Both the position numbers and the translations under genes were made by a program. From Peromyscus leucopus (taxonomy: Eukaryota; Chordata; Mammalia; Rodentia; Cricetidae), in NCBI RefSeq assembly GCF_004664715.2, contig NC_051075.1, forward strand, positions 31,578,504 to 31,642,503: DNA of 64,000 nucleotides. Reading direction: 5' to 3'. Under the pieces are notes generated by a model. The model worked only from the letters and a program-made list of their open reading frames with translations, ran no database searches and was not told the origin of the DNA. This document shows positions 23,548 to 35,050 of this stretch, one piece after another. Numbering within the stretch: the first letter of the stretch is position 1; each line of letters opens with the position of its first letter.

Positions 23548-23887
23548 TTCCTCATCCAAAGGGTTTCCTGAACCCTGAGGGGAGAGAATTGATGGAGATA
23601 TCCTGTTTAGGGCTGAATGTTTGAAGTTCTCTGATTCTCTGCATAATGTCCAGCTGTGGGTCTCTGTATTCGTTCCCATCAGCTGCAAGGAGGGAGCTTC
23701 TCTGATGATGGCCGAGCACGGAACTGATCGGTGAGTAGAGGAGAATGTCATTCACCATCATTTTGTAGCTATATTCTTTTAGTAGAGCAATATTATTTGG
23801 TTTTATGCCAAGTCCCTGGGCTGTCTAGTCTCTGCTACTTGGTCACCCAGGCAGCATCTGATATGGGTTCTATCTCAAGATGGAGGC

Positions 23888-24050
23888 TTTTTTTTTTTTT
23901 TTGGTTTTTCGAGACAGGGTTTCTCTGTGTAGCTTTGCGCCTTTTCCTGGAACTCACTTAGCAGCTCAGGCTGGCCTCAAACTCACAGAGATGCGCCTGG
24001 CTCTGCCTCCTGAGTGCTGGGATTAAAGGCGTGTGCCACCACCGCCCGGC
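23888..24050 (-). mobile_element. B1 SINE, minus strand, inserted into the L1
   Basis: Poly-T then ggtttttcgagacagggtttctctgtgtagctttgcgcc and ending gtgtgccaccaccgcccggc: a full-length cricetid-type B1. L1-like sequence continues on both sides, so this insertion post-dates the L1. No long target duplication was detected. Confidence 0.92.
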
Positions 24051-25016
24051 AGCTTTAAGTCTTATTAGATATCAGATTATATCATAACCACTCACATAAG
24101 CTTTGTGTCAGCATTGTACCAGCATACACTGTAGGCACGACAACACTGTAGATTGAAGGTTTTGTAGCTGGGTTGATGTTTACCCTTTTTCTTTGGTAGC
24201 ATGAAGAATACCTACCAGTACCACGTCTGTTCCAGTTCAGCTTCTTTGTCCAGTAAGTTCTGCAGGTGTTGTCATCAGCTATAGGGCATTCCCATTAGTT
24301 ACTGGAAAACAACCTATAGCCTCAGCAACAGCCTTTGGTGTCTGAGGTCCCATGGGGCCTCTCTGGTAAACAACTCAACTATTTGTAACCCATACCCAGA
24401 ACTGGAAGGAGCATTTGATGATAAGAGATATCCAGCTGAGGCTCTGACTCCCCAGTTCTTTGGCAATTTAATTTAGATACCTTCACATATGTGAATATTT
24501 TAGGAAGCTTCTACTGCATTAAGTTTCTGTAGAACCCTTCAAATGACCTTTAATTTTAACAGTCTCACCCTATACTCATAGATGTCTCTAAGGAATTTAT
24601 TCATTTTTTAAGGACCTCTATTATATCGATAAAGGCTATTTTAAGGTCCTTTTCTTGGGCTTCAGCTATGTTGCATTTCTCAGGATTGCTGGTATCTAGT
24701 AGAGACATGTTGTCATGACTATTATTATTTTTTTATTCTGGCATATATGCATCTGGGATTGGGATGGTTGTAATTCTAGGTGCTGATATCTGGTCTTATT
24801 GTTGGTGAGTTGGTGTTTTGTTCCTTGGATTCATTGCCCTTTACTGCTTCTTAGGAGAGTGTGGAGGCTATCCATTGCCTGGTAGGGAAGGAATTTTTTG
24901 GGATCTTGTCAAGCTAACCACTGGTGTTTCTGGGTAAATGTGCTTCTTGTTATTGGAAGTTGACACATAGGTATGAAGATAGAACAGAAGGCAGGAATTA
25001 TGGGATATATAGGAGG

Positions 25017-25460
25017 GAGGAAGCAGAGTGTTTCACCTGGATATGCTTAGTCCCTGGGAACAGGGGCAGAGCAGTAAGTAGGTAAGGTAGTCTGCTCCAG
25101 AGCTGAGAATGAGACTCAGTGACTGGATTTGGAGGAAAATGTAGATAGAGAAGATCTGGAGCTTGCTTACCTGTTTCCCCAGCCTACTTCTGGGGAAAGC
25201 CAGGCATCTCTGGTGGGTTCCCAGAGAATGATTCCTAGAGTTCACACATGAGACAGTGAGTGGGGAGGAAGGTGTGACAGGAATATTTGCATGATCCACT
25301 GGGGATAGGGGCATAGAGGAAGGGATGTCACAGCAGGTGGTCTGCCACAGATCTGGGGGTGAGACTGAGGAATTGAATTTGGAGGATAGATTAGGAAGAG
25401 ACAAAGATCTGCAATTAGCCTACCTGCTTTCTTGCTGGCATGGCCTCTGGGTTGCCAGGG
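25017..25460 (-). repeat. Two tandem ~220-240-bp units, L1 5' monomer-like
   Basis: Unit 1 (about 25017-25256) and unit 2 (about 25257-25460) share the order: aggggcagagcagtaag / aggggcatagagg, aaggtagtctgctccagagctgagaatgagactcagtgactggatttggagga / caggtggtctgccacagatctgggggtgagactgaggaattgaatttggagga, then agatctggagcttgcttacctg / agatctgcaattagcctacctg. Such tandem units resemble the monomer arrays that form promoters in rodent L1 5' UTRs. Confidence 0.6.
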
Positions 25461-25619
25461 AATCACAACACTTATTTTGCCCGTAGCTGGAACCCATGTG
25501 CACATGCCTATGCATACATGCAAACATACACATGTAGTGGGTAGTTGTTCCAGCTTTGACCTGAAGGAACTACCCCCATTGAGGCTTCCAGTAACTGTCA
25601 CACCTATGAGGCAAGGCTG

Positions 25620-25840
25620 AGACAGGAGCCCTTAAGACCTGAGATCCGGATGTGCCAGCTCTCTTGGTTCCTGGATCCTGGATGCTGGAGGTAGACCGAG
25701 CAGAGTTCTCCAGAGAACACTGCTGGACTGCACCTCACCTCTCCTGGACCCTGTAACTTATTCCTTTACTTTTAAGTTACTCCACAAAATAAACCTCCTT
25801 TTTAACTACACAGAGTTGCCTTAATACTTTCACCAATAAA
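25620..25840 (+). mobile_element. LTR-like 3' segment
   Basis: Resembles the end of a muroid LTR: ctggactgcacctcacctctcctgg, ccctgtaacttattcctttac, then the poly-A signal-like aataaacctcc and aactacacagagttgcc. No 5' part, internal region or target duplication was identified. Confidence 0.4.
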
Positions 25841-26450
25841 ACACATGTAAATATATATTTAATAAAAGAATAAAATAACGAGATATGAATCAAGAGAACT
25901 AAAAATATGACTAATATACTATATTAAGTCTGTAATATGTATGAGCCCTACTATGGGATAAGTAGAGAAAGTATTTTATTTGTACAAACAACTCATGCTA
26001 CCACAGTTTTGTATAATAAATCAAAGTGAAATATGATAAAAGATAACTAAGAGAGTAACATACAGCTGAAGAAGTGATATGAAAGCCTAAAAAAATCCAT
26101 AAAGCTTATAAATGTAAATGGTAGAGAAAGAAGAAACATAGACAGAGTTGAAGTCATTGAGTTAATCTCAGAATAGTAAAAACCTACTTTCCCTATTCAA
26201 TGTAAGATGCACTAACTGAAAAGTTATAGTGAAACTAGCTTGAGAAAATGATAGAGGAACTATAAAAAATAATACTTAAGAATATTAAGTTTGTTTAATA
26301 TAATTTACATAGAGATTCCAAACTGTACTACTGACAATCTAGAAGGAAAAAAGTCACACTTAACTAAAATCTATGTTAAAGTATAGATGCTGAGAATTTG
26401 AAAGAATAAAAAATTCTTAGAATTTCCAAAACTAAGAACATGTAGTTTAA
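25841..26450. other. Unclassified AT-rich DNA, no gene seen
   Basis: A-rich text with L1-like flavour but no convincing alignment to a family, and no open frame of note. Confidence 0.35.
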
Positions 26451-26451
26451 A

Positions 26452-26660
26452 GAAAAAGATTTGTTGTTTGTGATTAAATTTTGAATCTTTTGTTGTGCTT
26501 ATGACCCGTGTGTGGTTGCCTGCACACCTTTAGAGGGCATCAGATCCCCTGGAGATGGATTTATGAATGGTTGTTAGCCACCTGACATAGGGCCTTGGAA
26601 CCAAACTCAGGTCCTCTTCAAGAAGAGTAAGTGATTTTAACTGCTGAGTCATCTTTAGCC
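26452..26660 (-). mobile_element. B3-type SINE, minus strand
   Basis: Plus reading: aaagatttgttg at left, cacctttagagggcatcagatcc in the middle, atggttgttagccacctgac, and ttttaactgctgagtcatctttagcc at the right, the reverse complement of a B3/B2 SINE. Diverged copy. Confidence 0.8.
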
Positions 26661-27048
26661 CTGTACCTTTGAAAATAGCAAATGTTTTAGTAATAAGAAA
26701 ACCATATATCTCCTCAAGTCAGATCTGCCCCAAAGGACCATCCCCCCATGAATAGAGTTGTTAGATGTTGAGACATTATAATAAATCCACATGAAACCAT
26801 AAAAGGACCCGGTGAGGCAAAGCCATCCTGAGGAAAGGAAATCTGCCATGGCAGATTTCAAGCTGTATTGTAGAGGGGTAATAAGAAAAGCAGCTGGAAC
26901 CACTTGTGCCCTGCTCCCTCTATTTAATGTCTGTGATTGAGGATGTGATTTCTTAACTTCTTGCATGCTGAACCTGCCTGTTGCCATGTTTTCCCATCAT
27001 AGTAAACTCTTGACAGTCTGGATCCATAAAACAAAATAAACCTTTCTT

Positions 27049-27051
<3 letters not shown>
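26661..27051. mobile_element. Unclassified rodent interspersed repeat (tentative)
   Basis: The right end (ctgttgccatgttttcccatcatagtaaactc, then aaaataaacctttctttc) resembles the 3' end of a common rodent repeat with a poly-A signal-like motif, but I cannot name it. The 110-codon minus-strand frame lies entirely within it and is not credited. Confidence 0.3.

Positions 27052-27083
<32 letters not shown>
27052..27083. repeat. (CA)n microsatellite, ~16 units
   Basis: Uninterrupted CA dinucleotides at the right end of the preceding repeat. Confidence 0.97.
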
Positions 27084-27085
<2 letters not shown>

Positions 27086-27089
27086 AAAA

Positions 27090-30000
27090 GGTTATGAATT
27101 TAAGAGGACATGGGGGAACATTACAATACTCACACACGAAATTTTCAAAAATCGTTTTTAAATTATAAAACAGAAAAAAAGAATGATACATTTAAATGTT
27201 TGTACACAAATGTAAATGCAAACATATGAGTCTACTGGATCCATTCTCATTCAATCTACCACTCATTATTTCTTCACCTTGAAGAGCTTTATCTTTTCTC
27301 TCATCTTAAACAAGACATTAAGATTAAACAACATGAATTTCCTCCCACATCATGACGATATTCATGCCATAATTAAATCCTATTTTCTTCCATCTTTACA
27401 CCAAATAACCTAAAAGACAAGCAAATTGAATCATTAGTTCATCCAATACCCTCTAAGTGACTTGATTCCTTATGAATAATGTTGTCTTTGATCAAGGGCA
27501 ATGAGCCAAAATAACAAGTGTGTTCCTGGTAGTCTTTGCTAATAAAACACTGTCAGTACTATACCTGTCACTCACAACAATTCTTGCTCATTAGATATAT
27601 ATGAATGCTACAATTTTGTAATTTATCAGTGGGTAGGTAGTAACTTTCTGTGCAACTTGGTTTCAGGGCAGTAGGTACATATAGTTCATTAAGAAATTAC
27701 AAGAAATATCTTCAGTTTACTGATAGAGTCCAAGATATATTATGACTTTCTGTGTCAACCAACTTAGCATTGAACACTTTAATATTTATTGCCTTGTGAT
27801 ACTTTTCAGATCCACATGATACCTGGTGGATAGAAGTTATTTTACAAAACAGTTTCATAGAAGCAATTTTCTTATGGCACTGCTCACTGCAAAGATTGTT
27901 TTGATGATAAAATCTGCTTACTTGATTCAGATTATTTATGCTTCTCTTCCTCCAGAAATAATATAATGCTCATTTGATACAAACACAGATATTTTATCAA
28001 AATAATGATATTTGTACCAAATTCATTTAGTATAAGATTTCTTTGATGTAAAATCCCCTTTATCTTTCCAAATAGAATAAATAAATTATTAAAGATAACC
28101 CCTGAATGTTGTATACCTCTTTGGGGCAGATTTTGAGTACATTACAAGTTTCTCTACATTTAATCCAATTTTAATGCTCAGCATGAGCTTTCAAAATATA
28201 GACTAGTTGAGATTTATACTGTTTAGACACAAATACTTGCCTTGCAATTGCATCAGGAATTTTTTTGTGGCTGAGAAATGGCAAAATATTCACTATAAAT
28301 GGGTCTGAGCATTGCTGTCAGATGTCCACTGCCCCTGTCACTTCTGTCTTACATATTTATTTTTCAGATATTGCTCAGAATTATAGCAAAAAATGGAAAT
28401 TTCACTGGCAATTCTAATAAAGGTCTTTAGGAGACATGGATTTGGTTTAACATATCAGCTTTTATTTATGCTTTTCATTACCAGTTCAAAAGCATTCCTC
28501 TGGAAGACCTTTTGCATTTCTCTAGACTATTTCTCCTTGAAGAATGAAGAACAGATTTTTGAAAATAGTTCCCAATATTAACAATGAGAAAAAAATAAAT
28601 GAAAACTAACCCTAACCTCAAAGTTTATTAGAAAAGAACTTGCGGAATTTAAGGTTGAACTAAAAATGTCTCCAAGTCATAACAGATTTAGTGGTAGTTA
28701 TAGTCCACAGTGACAATCTTAAAAATTCATTTGCATGTTAGTGCTGACTAGCAGAAGGACAGTGGTAAATTATTGGGATTTGTCTCTGAGTCCTTGTTTA
28801 TGAAAGTAAAGGCATAAAAGTGCAAATAATCAAGCCAAATTTGTTGAATAACAATAGTCTAAGATTATTTTAAGCAAAGTATTTTTAAACATTTTAGTTT
28901 TATTATACTCAGAGGATACTTGATTACTTATGTAAAAATAAAGTCAATTTTATAAATAGGAAAGTTAGTATGTATTCTGGTTTTGGTCATATATATAGCT
29001 ACTTGAACTCATATTCTTCTGATATTTTTCATATTTCAAAATAATTCTATTTTATATGGAAAAGGAAACATTTATAGGATATTTATAAATGGAAAGCATA
29101 AAGTGCAAACATCGTCTTTTACAATCTAACAGTCATCGCTAAAATGATTTCTTTTAAGAGCTTATGTATTACATGAACTGTGATTTCCATAAGAACAATG
29201 AGATTTGAAAATTTTACAAAATCAAGACAATTAGAACATTACTTTAAAAATACTTCATTTAAATGCACATCAGGAATAAAGATAATTGTAGCAATTATTT
29301 CCTCAGGAAAATAACCCAGATTTCAGCCTATAATTAATCACCTTGCCAGTCAGTGAAATGTATCATAGGATATTTTTATTTCTGCAAATCCATTTTTAGT
29401 ATTCATAAAAAAGTGTAATTAAGAATGTTCTGAAGTAGTCTAATATGATGCTTAAGATGCCTAACTATGAAGGCTACCCATTTTCATGGGTTGTTTCCTT
29501 GATATTTATAGAAACTCTAGAAATGTGTTCATCTTATTCAGCATTAAAAAAAAAACTCTTTGCAACAGTAATGTTATTTGCAATTAATTAAATCCTCCAA
29601 TATTATAAGCTGTCAGACAAGGCAGAGGAGGTCATAATTTTCAGATCAGTGAAATAGAAAGATGATTGTGTATTGCATTTATTTAGGCACAGAGGGGTCT
29701 CTTTACATGAATTGTGATGACATTTATCTATAGCCAGGTAATTGTTATCCATTGGTGGATGTGACTTCCTCCATGCCATGTTAATTGTCTTTCAAGGTTT
29801 GACAGTATGCTGCAAGAACTTAACATCACAGAATGCCGTCTATCTATTTTATGGTGAATTCATGTATACAGCAGAAGTTAGAATTGTGTATGGAATATCC
29901 ATCAACACCCCAGTTGGAAAAATTAAAAGTGAAAAACTACATTACAACAGATTCCTTGTCAAATATATACTCATTAAGTTAATGTATGTTGCTTTGTATG

Positions 30001-30340
30001 CACAACATTGTCATTTTATCTTTTCAGATGTTAATAATACAAAGGCATCAAAATTCCAAGATTGTACTTAAAATATTTGTGGTGATTAGGAAACTCATGT
30101 TCAAAATCAAATCACATTAATACAGCAAATTTTGACTAACTACAGTAGAGAAAATACTGGCTCACGTTTCTATTTCTTCTTTTAAATTGTATTACAGAAT
30201 CATTGACATAAACTTCTAGTTTCCAGTTCTAGTTTAGAAAAATTACTGTGCTAGTAAGTATAAAGTTGAACAAATTTGAAACTAGTAACTTTTGTGAGTT
30301 CTATGAGAAGGGAATACACAAAACTAATTGCTATTCCAAG
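27090..30340. other. Long unique tract, no gene seen; possible conserved non-coding DNA
   Basis: About 3.2 kb with no SINE, LTR or clear LINE. Parts near 28.2-28.5 and 29.2-29.75 kb have balanced, non-repetitive sequence with clustered TAATTA/ATTAAT-type homeodomain cores. A 109-codon frame at 29742-30071 has no domain I recognise and ends in AT-rich translation. No splice-site pair could be matched to it. Confidence 0.4.
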
Positions 30341-30868
30341 TTTGAACAGACAGACAGACAGATGAATGTATGGATGACTGAGACCTAATCATAGGGATCG
30401 ATGATGATCTATCTCTCTTTCTCTCCTTCTCTCTCTCTCAAAAGAAACCAAAACAAAACAAATAAAAATACAAAAAATAAAACAAAGAACCAAAAATAAA
30501 ATAAAAATGCCCAAACAAAACCAGTGAAACAAAAAGTCCACAAAAATTCTGTGGAATTAGTTCTGATCAACTACTACTCAGCATGGGGTTTGAGCTGGAG
30601 TGTGATTGAGACATCTAGTGACACTCTATTGGAGAAATCTTACTTTCTATCTTTCAGCAGGTAGACTTGTATATAGTGGAACAAATGTTATGTGAGTAAT
30701 CACCACTTCTTGATTGGATTTAAGGCCCTCTCCATGAGATGGAAATCATGACTGCCCCTGCTAAAGTGGCCAAGAACGTGACGCTAAATAGTTTAGAGAC
30801 TTAAGGTAAAATCTACTACTGTTACACCACTAAAGGAATATATAACACTGATTTTTTAAAAAAATAAT

Positions 30869-30926
30869 TGTGTGTGTGTTGTGTGTGTGTGTGTGCGCGC
30901 GCGCGCGCGCGCGCGCACATGCACAG
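30869..30926. repeat. (TG)n(CG)n alternating purine-pyrimidine tract
   Basis: TG units with one phase slip, then about 11-12 pure CG units (gcgcgcgcgc...), then acatgcacag. It sits at the tail side of a B3 SINE. Alternating CG of this length is the classic Z-DNA-forming sequence and stands out in a CpG-depleted window. Confidence 0.97.
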
Positions 30927-31063
30927 AGACTAGGAAAGAATATCAAATCTCCTGGATCTGTAGTTAAAGCAGTTGTAAGCTACCATGTAAGTGATAGAAA
31001 TTGATCTTGGGTCCTTAGCAAGAGTGTCCAGTGCTCTTATTTACTGAGCCATCTCTTCAGGCT
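30927..31063 (-). mobile_element. B3-type SINE, minus strand
   Basis: Plus reading tctcctggatctgtagttaaagcagttgtaagctaccatg...gtccagtgctcttatttactgagccatctcttcaggct is the reverse of a B3 head and body. The dinucleotide tract at its left replaces the SINE tail. Confidence 0.8.
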
Positions 31064-31250
31064 TATCCTGCTTTCTTATACCATTTTGAATCAAATTTCC
31101 AATGGATGGTACTTCCGGAAATGTACTGGACCTTCCCACATCAATCCTTAATCAAGAAAATGCTCCACAGGTTTGTTCACAGGTCTATTTGGTGGAGGCC
31201 ATCTTCCCTCTTCCAAAATGACTCTGGTTTGTGTCAAGGTGACAAAATAA
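31064..31250 (+). mobile_element. URR1-like hAT element, right half
   Basis: Contains ccttcccacatcaatccttaatcaagaaaatgctccacaggtttg, then tggaggccatcttccc and tgactctggtttgtgtcaaggtgac, the 3' half of the rodent hAT-type family. The same segments occur at 61.2 and 63.9 kb. It starts right after the B3 SINE, so the left half was probably lost. Confidence 0.6.
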
Positions 31251-31329
31251 AAATAAGTAAAAACAAAAACAAAAAAATGTACAAATATAAACAAAATCTT
31301 CAACAACATTTAAAACAGTACATGAGAAA

Positions 31330-33050
31330 GATCACATACTACAACTAAGCCGTATGATTTCCACAAATGATAGTTTTAACACATGCAAACTAATGACTAT
31401 ATTACATCATATCATTAGAATGAGAAACAAAAGCATATGAACAGCTCAATATATGAAAATAATAGATAAAGTTCAACATCCCCAAACAAATTGTATGTAT
31501 GGAAAATCCCTCACACTTTGATCATTCTACACTGAGGATATGAATGGAGAGGACAAAGGAATATAAATGATGTAAATACAATACTCATGCATAAAGTTCT
31601 CAGAAAATTCAAAAGTGAATTTGCTGAAATAATGAAAACAATCCATTTACCATGCTTACTAACAGAGCACTGCTTACTAACACTTTTAGGAAGTGGGACC
31701 TGAAAGAATGGAGTTGATAAATGAGTCAAAAGTCTTATACAATAGTCAACTTTCTTCAGTGCACAATGAAATTTATACTCTGAGGGTTACATATGAAGAG
31801 TCACATGAATAAATTGTACAACCACCACAAGGGCAAGCTGGACATGGCAGACAAAAACAAATAAAAATATGGTTTTCCATTGAGGTGTGTAAACAAATAA
31901 CAATAGCCAGTTGTAATGAATAATCTAAAGTAAATCATTCCTATCCACAACAGCTTCAAGGGACACAGAATCATATTCCAAGAACAATTCCATGTTTTGA
32001 AAGAAGCTAAGGGACAATACTTGTCTTGGTTTCTTATAAGCACTCAAAATTCTCCTCATATGATGCCATTCTTTGACTGAAACTTAAATAAGGAAATATA
32101 AGACTCCTTACAATGAAAAGTACCAAATATTGAAGAAGGTACTTAGAGAAAACAAGACTTAGAATAACCTGTCTTGTTCGTGAATTAAACAATATGAAAA
32201 TGGCCCACATTACCACCCAAAACAATTATAGATTTAATTCAATTCTCATCCAAATAGCAATTGCATCTTTCACACACTACGCAAAATGCCCTACACTTTA
32301 TAGGGGACCATAGAAAAGCTGAAGGAAGGAAACAAGCTCCTATAGAAAGAATCATGCTGAGCATCACAATTTGGCAAATCCATGGAAATTCACCTTCATG
32401 GCAGTCACATAAAATAACACCAATTAGTAGAAAAGAAGATAGGCATCTACAAAAAAAGCACATGCGCCTATATACAATGTATTTTCTATCAAGGTGTCAA
32501 AAGCAAACACTTGAAAAATGACAGCCTCTTCAATAAAAGATGCTATGAAGCGTGAGCATGTAGAAGATTGAAACTGGTCCATACCTTTCACTCTGTCACA
32601 AAAGCAACACGATTCAAAGACCTAAAAATAAGACCTAAACTTGTAGGACGGAAGGAATTCCTTCCCAGCATCTGTAAAAGGGGTGGTATTCTGGATATCT
32701 CAATGAAAATTCAAGAAATCAAACAAATGTAACAAATGGGTTAGATCAAACAGAGAACATAAGAAAAAAATAAACAGCAACAACAACAAAAACAACTAAA
32801 TGAAACAAATTAATCTATGAATAGTAGGCAAATTATCTCAGAGAGAGCTCTCAAAAGAAGAAATACAGATGGATAATACACATAAAACAAATGTTAAATA
32901 TCATTAAGTTTTAGAGACAAGCAGGGTAAAATTAAATTGGAATATCATCTCTCTCACATTAGAGAAACAAACAAAATGTACAAAAACAAAATAACAGATG
33001 TTGAGGACTATGTGGAGGAAAGGGAACTCCAAGCCAATGTGTTAGCACAC
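31330..33050 (+). mobile_element. L1 LINE ORF2 fragment, heavily degraded
   Basis: Successive blocks parallel L1 ORF2: catatgaacagctcaatatatgaaaataatagataaagttcaacatcccc (reverse-transcriptase region), ccacaacagcttcaag..., gaaaatggcccacattaccacccaaaacaattatagatttaattcaattctcatccaaatagc, gattgaaactggtccatacctttcactctg, and gttgaggactatgtggaggaaag near the end. Frame is broken by many stops and indels. The 86-codon frame at 32261-32521 is a remnant of this region. Confidence 0.7.
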
Positions 33051-33173
33051 TGTTATTCCATACCTAGGAGAAGATGAGGTCCATGCTGCCTGTGCTACAC
33101 AGAAAGTCCAGAACTAGTCTTTCAGTCTCTCTCTCTCATCCCTCTTTCTATATATAATGCTGCTGTTTCACTC

Positions 33174-33175
<2 letters not shown>

Positions 33176-33219
<44 letters not shown>
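33176..33219. repeat. (AT)n microsatellite, ~22 units
   Basis: Uninterrupted AT/TA dinucleotides. The Ile/Tyr-run frame on the minus strand is an artefact. Such self-complementary tracts can extrude cruciforms. Confidence 0.97.
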
Positions 33220-33223
<4 letters not shown>

Positions 33224-33255
33224 AAACAACAACAACAACAAGGAAAGATTTTGCC

Positions 33256-33640
33256 TGTTGTGGAATATTGGTTTAACCAGACAAAGATGTGTTACACATT
33301 TCTTCATGCTCTATCTATTAACTATGTAAAGATGTGCTGCATTTGCTCTAATTAAATAAAAATTAACCTGGGTTCAGAGAGACTGGGTTAGCAACTTATT
33401 GACGGGAAGTGGCAGGGAGGAGCTTAGTGTATTTTTTTGGTTTTGGTTTGGGTTCGGGTTTTTTTGTTTTGTTTGTTTGTTTGTTTGTTTTATTTTGGGG
33501 CAGAGTGGAAGGGAGTGACTTCCAGAGATGCCTGCAAGTAGAGTTACGCAGTTGCTATTCTGATTCTCTGAGCTCACAGATCTAGTTAGAAATAAGTTAG
33601 TGGCAGCAACAGAGCCATTGTCTGAGGAAACAGAATTCCC
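33256..33640 (+). mobile_element. Muroid ERV LTR, plus strand (partial or diverged)
   Basis: Starts tgttgtggaatattggtttaaccagac, then aagatgtgttacac and ttaactatgtaaagatgtgctgc, like the LTR at 21.5 kb and the reverse-oriented one at 39.97 kb. A (TTTG)n-rich patch at 33440-33495 interrupts it. The right edge is uncertain. Confidence 0.55.
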
Positions 33641-34300
33641 CCCAGGCTATGGCCTGAGTGGCAGGGCCACTGGTACTTTAAAGCACAGTCACTGTGACAA
33701 AGGTAAGACAGCAATTGCCATCTTGTACTAGAGAGGCTGAGACAGGATTACAAGCCAAGAAAGCAATTCAACATGGAAGCAAAGAGAAAGTATGGAACCA
33801 ACTATGGCTGACTAAACCTGGCCAGAACCACTGATGTAGGCACACAAAGACACTGCAGGGAGTCTAAGGTGACCTGTGTCTCATTAAAATACTAAAGTGC
33901 ACATCTCTGGGTAGAGACTAAAGATGCTAATGAGACATGTGATTCAATGAAGTAGTATGTCAAATTATATGGAACAGATAAAGCAATGTGAGAAAGCAGA
34001 CCATGCAAATGACATAGAAAGTTACTCTGTGGTATAAAAGCTGCTGTTTTTTGCATAGTAGAGTTATTTGAGACACTCATAATTTTCCTCTGCTCAGACA
34101 AACATCCTCTCTTATAAGTGTTTAATTTTCTAGTAAACAGACCCTACATCAGTTAGCATCCATGTATATCTATTCAATTTCTTGTTCTAGGACACAAGAA
34201 CCAAAGAATTATCTGGAGGAGACTACCTAATCCCAACATCCAGTGATAACATTAGAATGTCAGAGATACGGTACCAAAAATATCGAGGGTAGTGAAATCA
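33641..34300 (+). mobile_element. Probable LTR with TATA box
   Basis: Unclassified, but has promoter-like architecture: a TATAAAAG element at 34033-34040 preceded by gaaagttactctgtgg, and non-genic flanks. No gag/pol-like internal region follows and terminal repeats were not defined. Could instead be another promoter-bearing repeat. Confidence 0.35.
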
Positions 34301-34344
34301 TTTTTACAATGTTCATGTCCTTAGACTCAAGACGCTGAAGTGAA

Positions 34345-34499
34345 GCTGGGTGGTTGTGGCACATGCCTTTAATCACAGCACTCAGGAGACAGAGGCAGGT
34401 GGATCTCTGTCAGTTTGAGGTCAACCTGAGCTACAGAGGGAGTTCCAGGAAAGGCTCCAAAGCTACACAGAGAAACCCTGTCTCAAGACAAAAAAAAAG
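34345..34499 (+). mobile_element. B1 SINE, plus strand, moderately diverged
   Basis: gctgggtggttgtggcacatgcctttaatcacagcactc head, ggtggatctctgtcagtttgag, gaaaggctccaaagctacacag and a short A tail. CpG sites have decayed to CA/TG, so it is older than the 16.8 kb copy. Confidence 0.92.
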
Positions 34500-34838
34500 A
34501 CCCTAAAATATCTAATGCCAAGGATGAAGCATCATGTGGACTTTGCTGATCACTGTGGAGCCTCCCTCTCACTGGTTTCCTGTCTCATCAAGTATATGTT
34601 CCCATCATAATGCCATGTATCATAATAGCATATAAACATGTATACCGTTGTGGCAGTTCTTGTTATAACGTTTTCTTGGAGAGCTCTGATGCTTAAGGTT
34701 GCAGCCCACCATGTCTGGACAGCTCTGTGAGCTCAGCACAAAGTGGAGGACTCCCTTCCCTCAGCAGGGCTTCCTGCTTCTCTGCCTGACCTTATTTGGA
34801 AGTTATCCCTGAGCCTGGATACCTGACTTATCTTAAAT
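34500..34838 (+). mobile_element. Host LTR-like repeat, left part (tentative)
   Basis: Sequence before the nested LTR at 34845. With the right part at 35508-35830, which ends ctctggaataaagcttatctgtcttattgaggctgactccca, it looks like one plus-strand LTR with a poly-A signal, split by a later LTR insertion. Family not named. Confidence 0.35.
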
Positions 34839-34894
34839 GTGACCTGTAACACAAATTGCTAAATGGTCTTTTTATAAAAAAAACTAGAGCCTGA

Positions 34895-35050
34895 GCCGGG
34901 TGGTGGTGGCGCATGCCTTTAATCCCAGCACTCGGGAGGCAGAGCCAGGTGGATCTCTGTGAGTTCGAGGCCAGACTGGGCTACCAAGTGAGTTCCAGAA
35001 AAGGCGCAAAGCTACACAGAGAAAACCAAAAAAAAAAAAAAAAAAAAAAA
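34895..35050 (+). mobile_element. B1 SINE nested in the solo LTR
   Basis: gccgggtggtggtggcgcatgcc head to a long A tail. The usual ccctgtctcgaaa segment before the tail is deleted. Flanks ctagagcctga (34884-34894) and cctggagcctga (35051-35062) form a slightly decayed target duplication. Confidence 0.92.

Larger units (their letters stand above)
22322..25610 (-). mobile_element. L1 LINE, minus strand: 3' UTR plus 5'-end-like part, interrupted by LTR and B1
   Basis: The left edge is the 3' end (ttttttcttttattgaaagtag in plus reading). L1 3' UTR-like blocks continue rightward: tgtgcatgctgcctcagtttctgtgaattc, then after an LTR insertion gggtttcctgaaccctgagg, ctgtgggtctctgtattcgttcccatcagctgcaagg, and after a B1 insertion a further stretch to about 24.4 kb. 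From about 24.55 kb the sequence resembles the ORF1 start and 5' UTR of rodent L1, ending in two tandem units near 25.0-25.46 kb. If so, most of ORF1 and all ORF2 are missing, so this is a short internally deleted L1. The assignment of the right half is from memory and less certain. Confidence 0.5.

Noticed and set aside
25033..25601. Two overlapping minus-strand frames of about 120 codons
   Set aside because: They overlap in different frames within the tandem L1 5'-like units, which are fairly GC-rich and so open by chance.
29742..30071. 109-codon plus-strand frame
   Set aside because: No known motif; the second half is typical AT-rich translation. Kept only as context for the neighbouring candidate conserved block.
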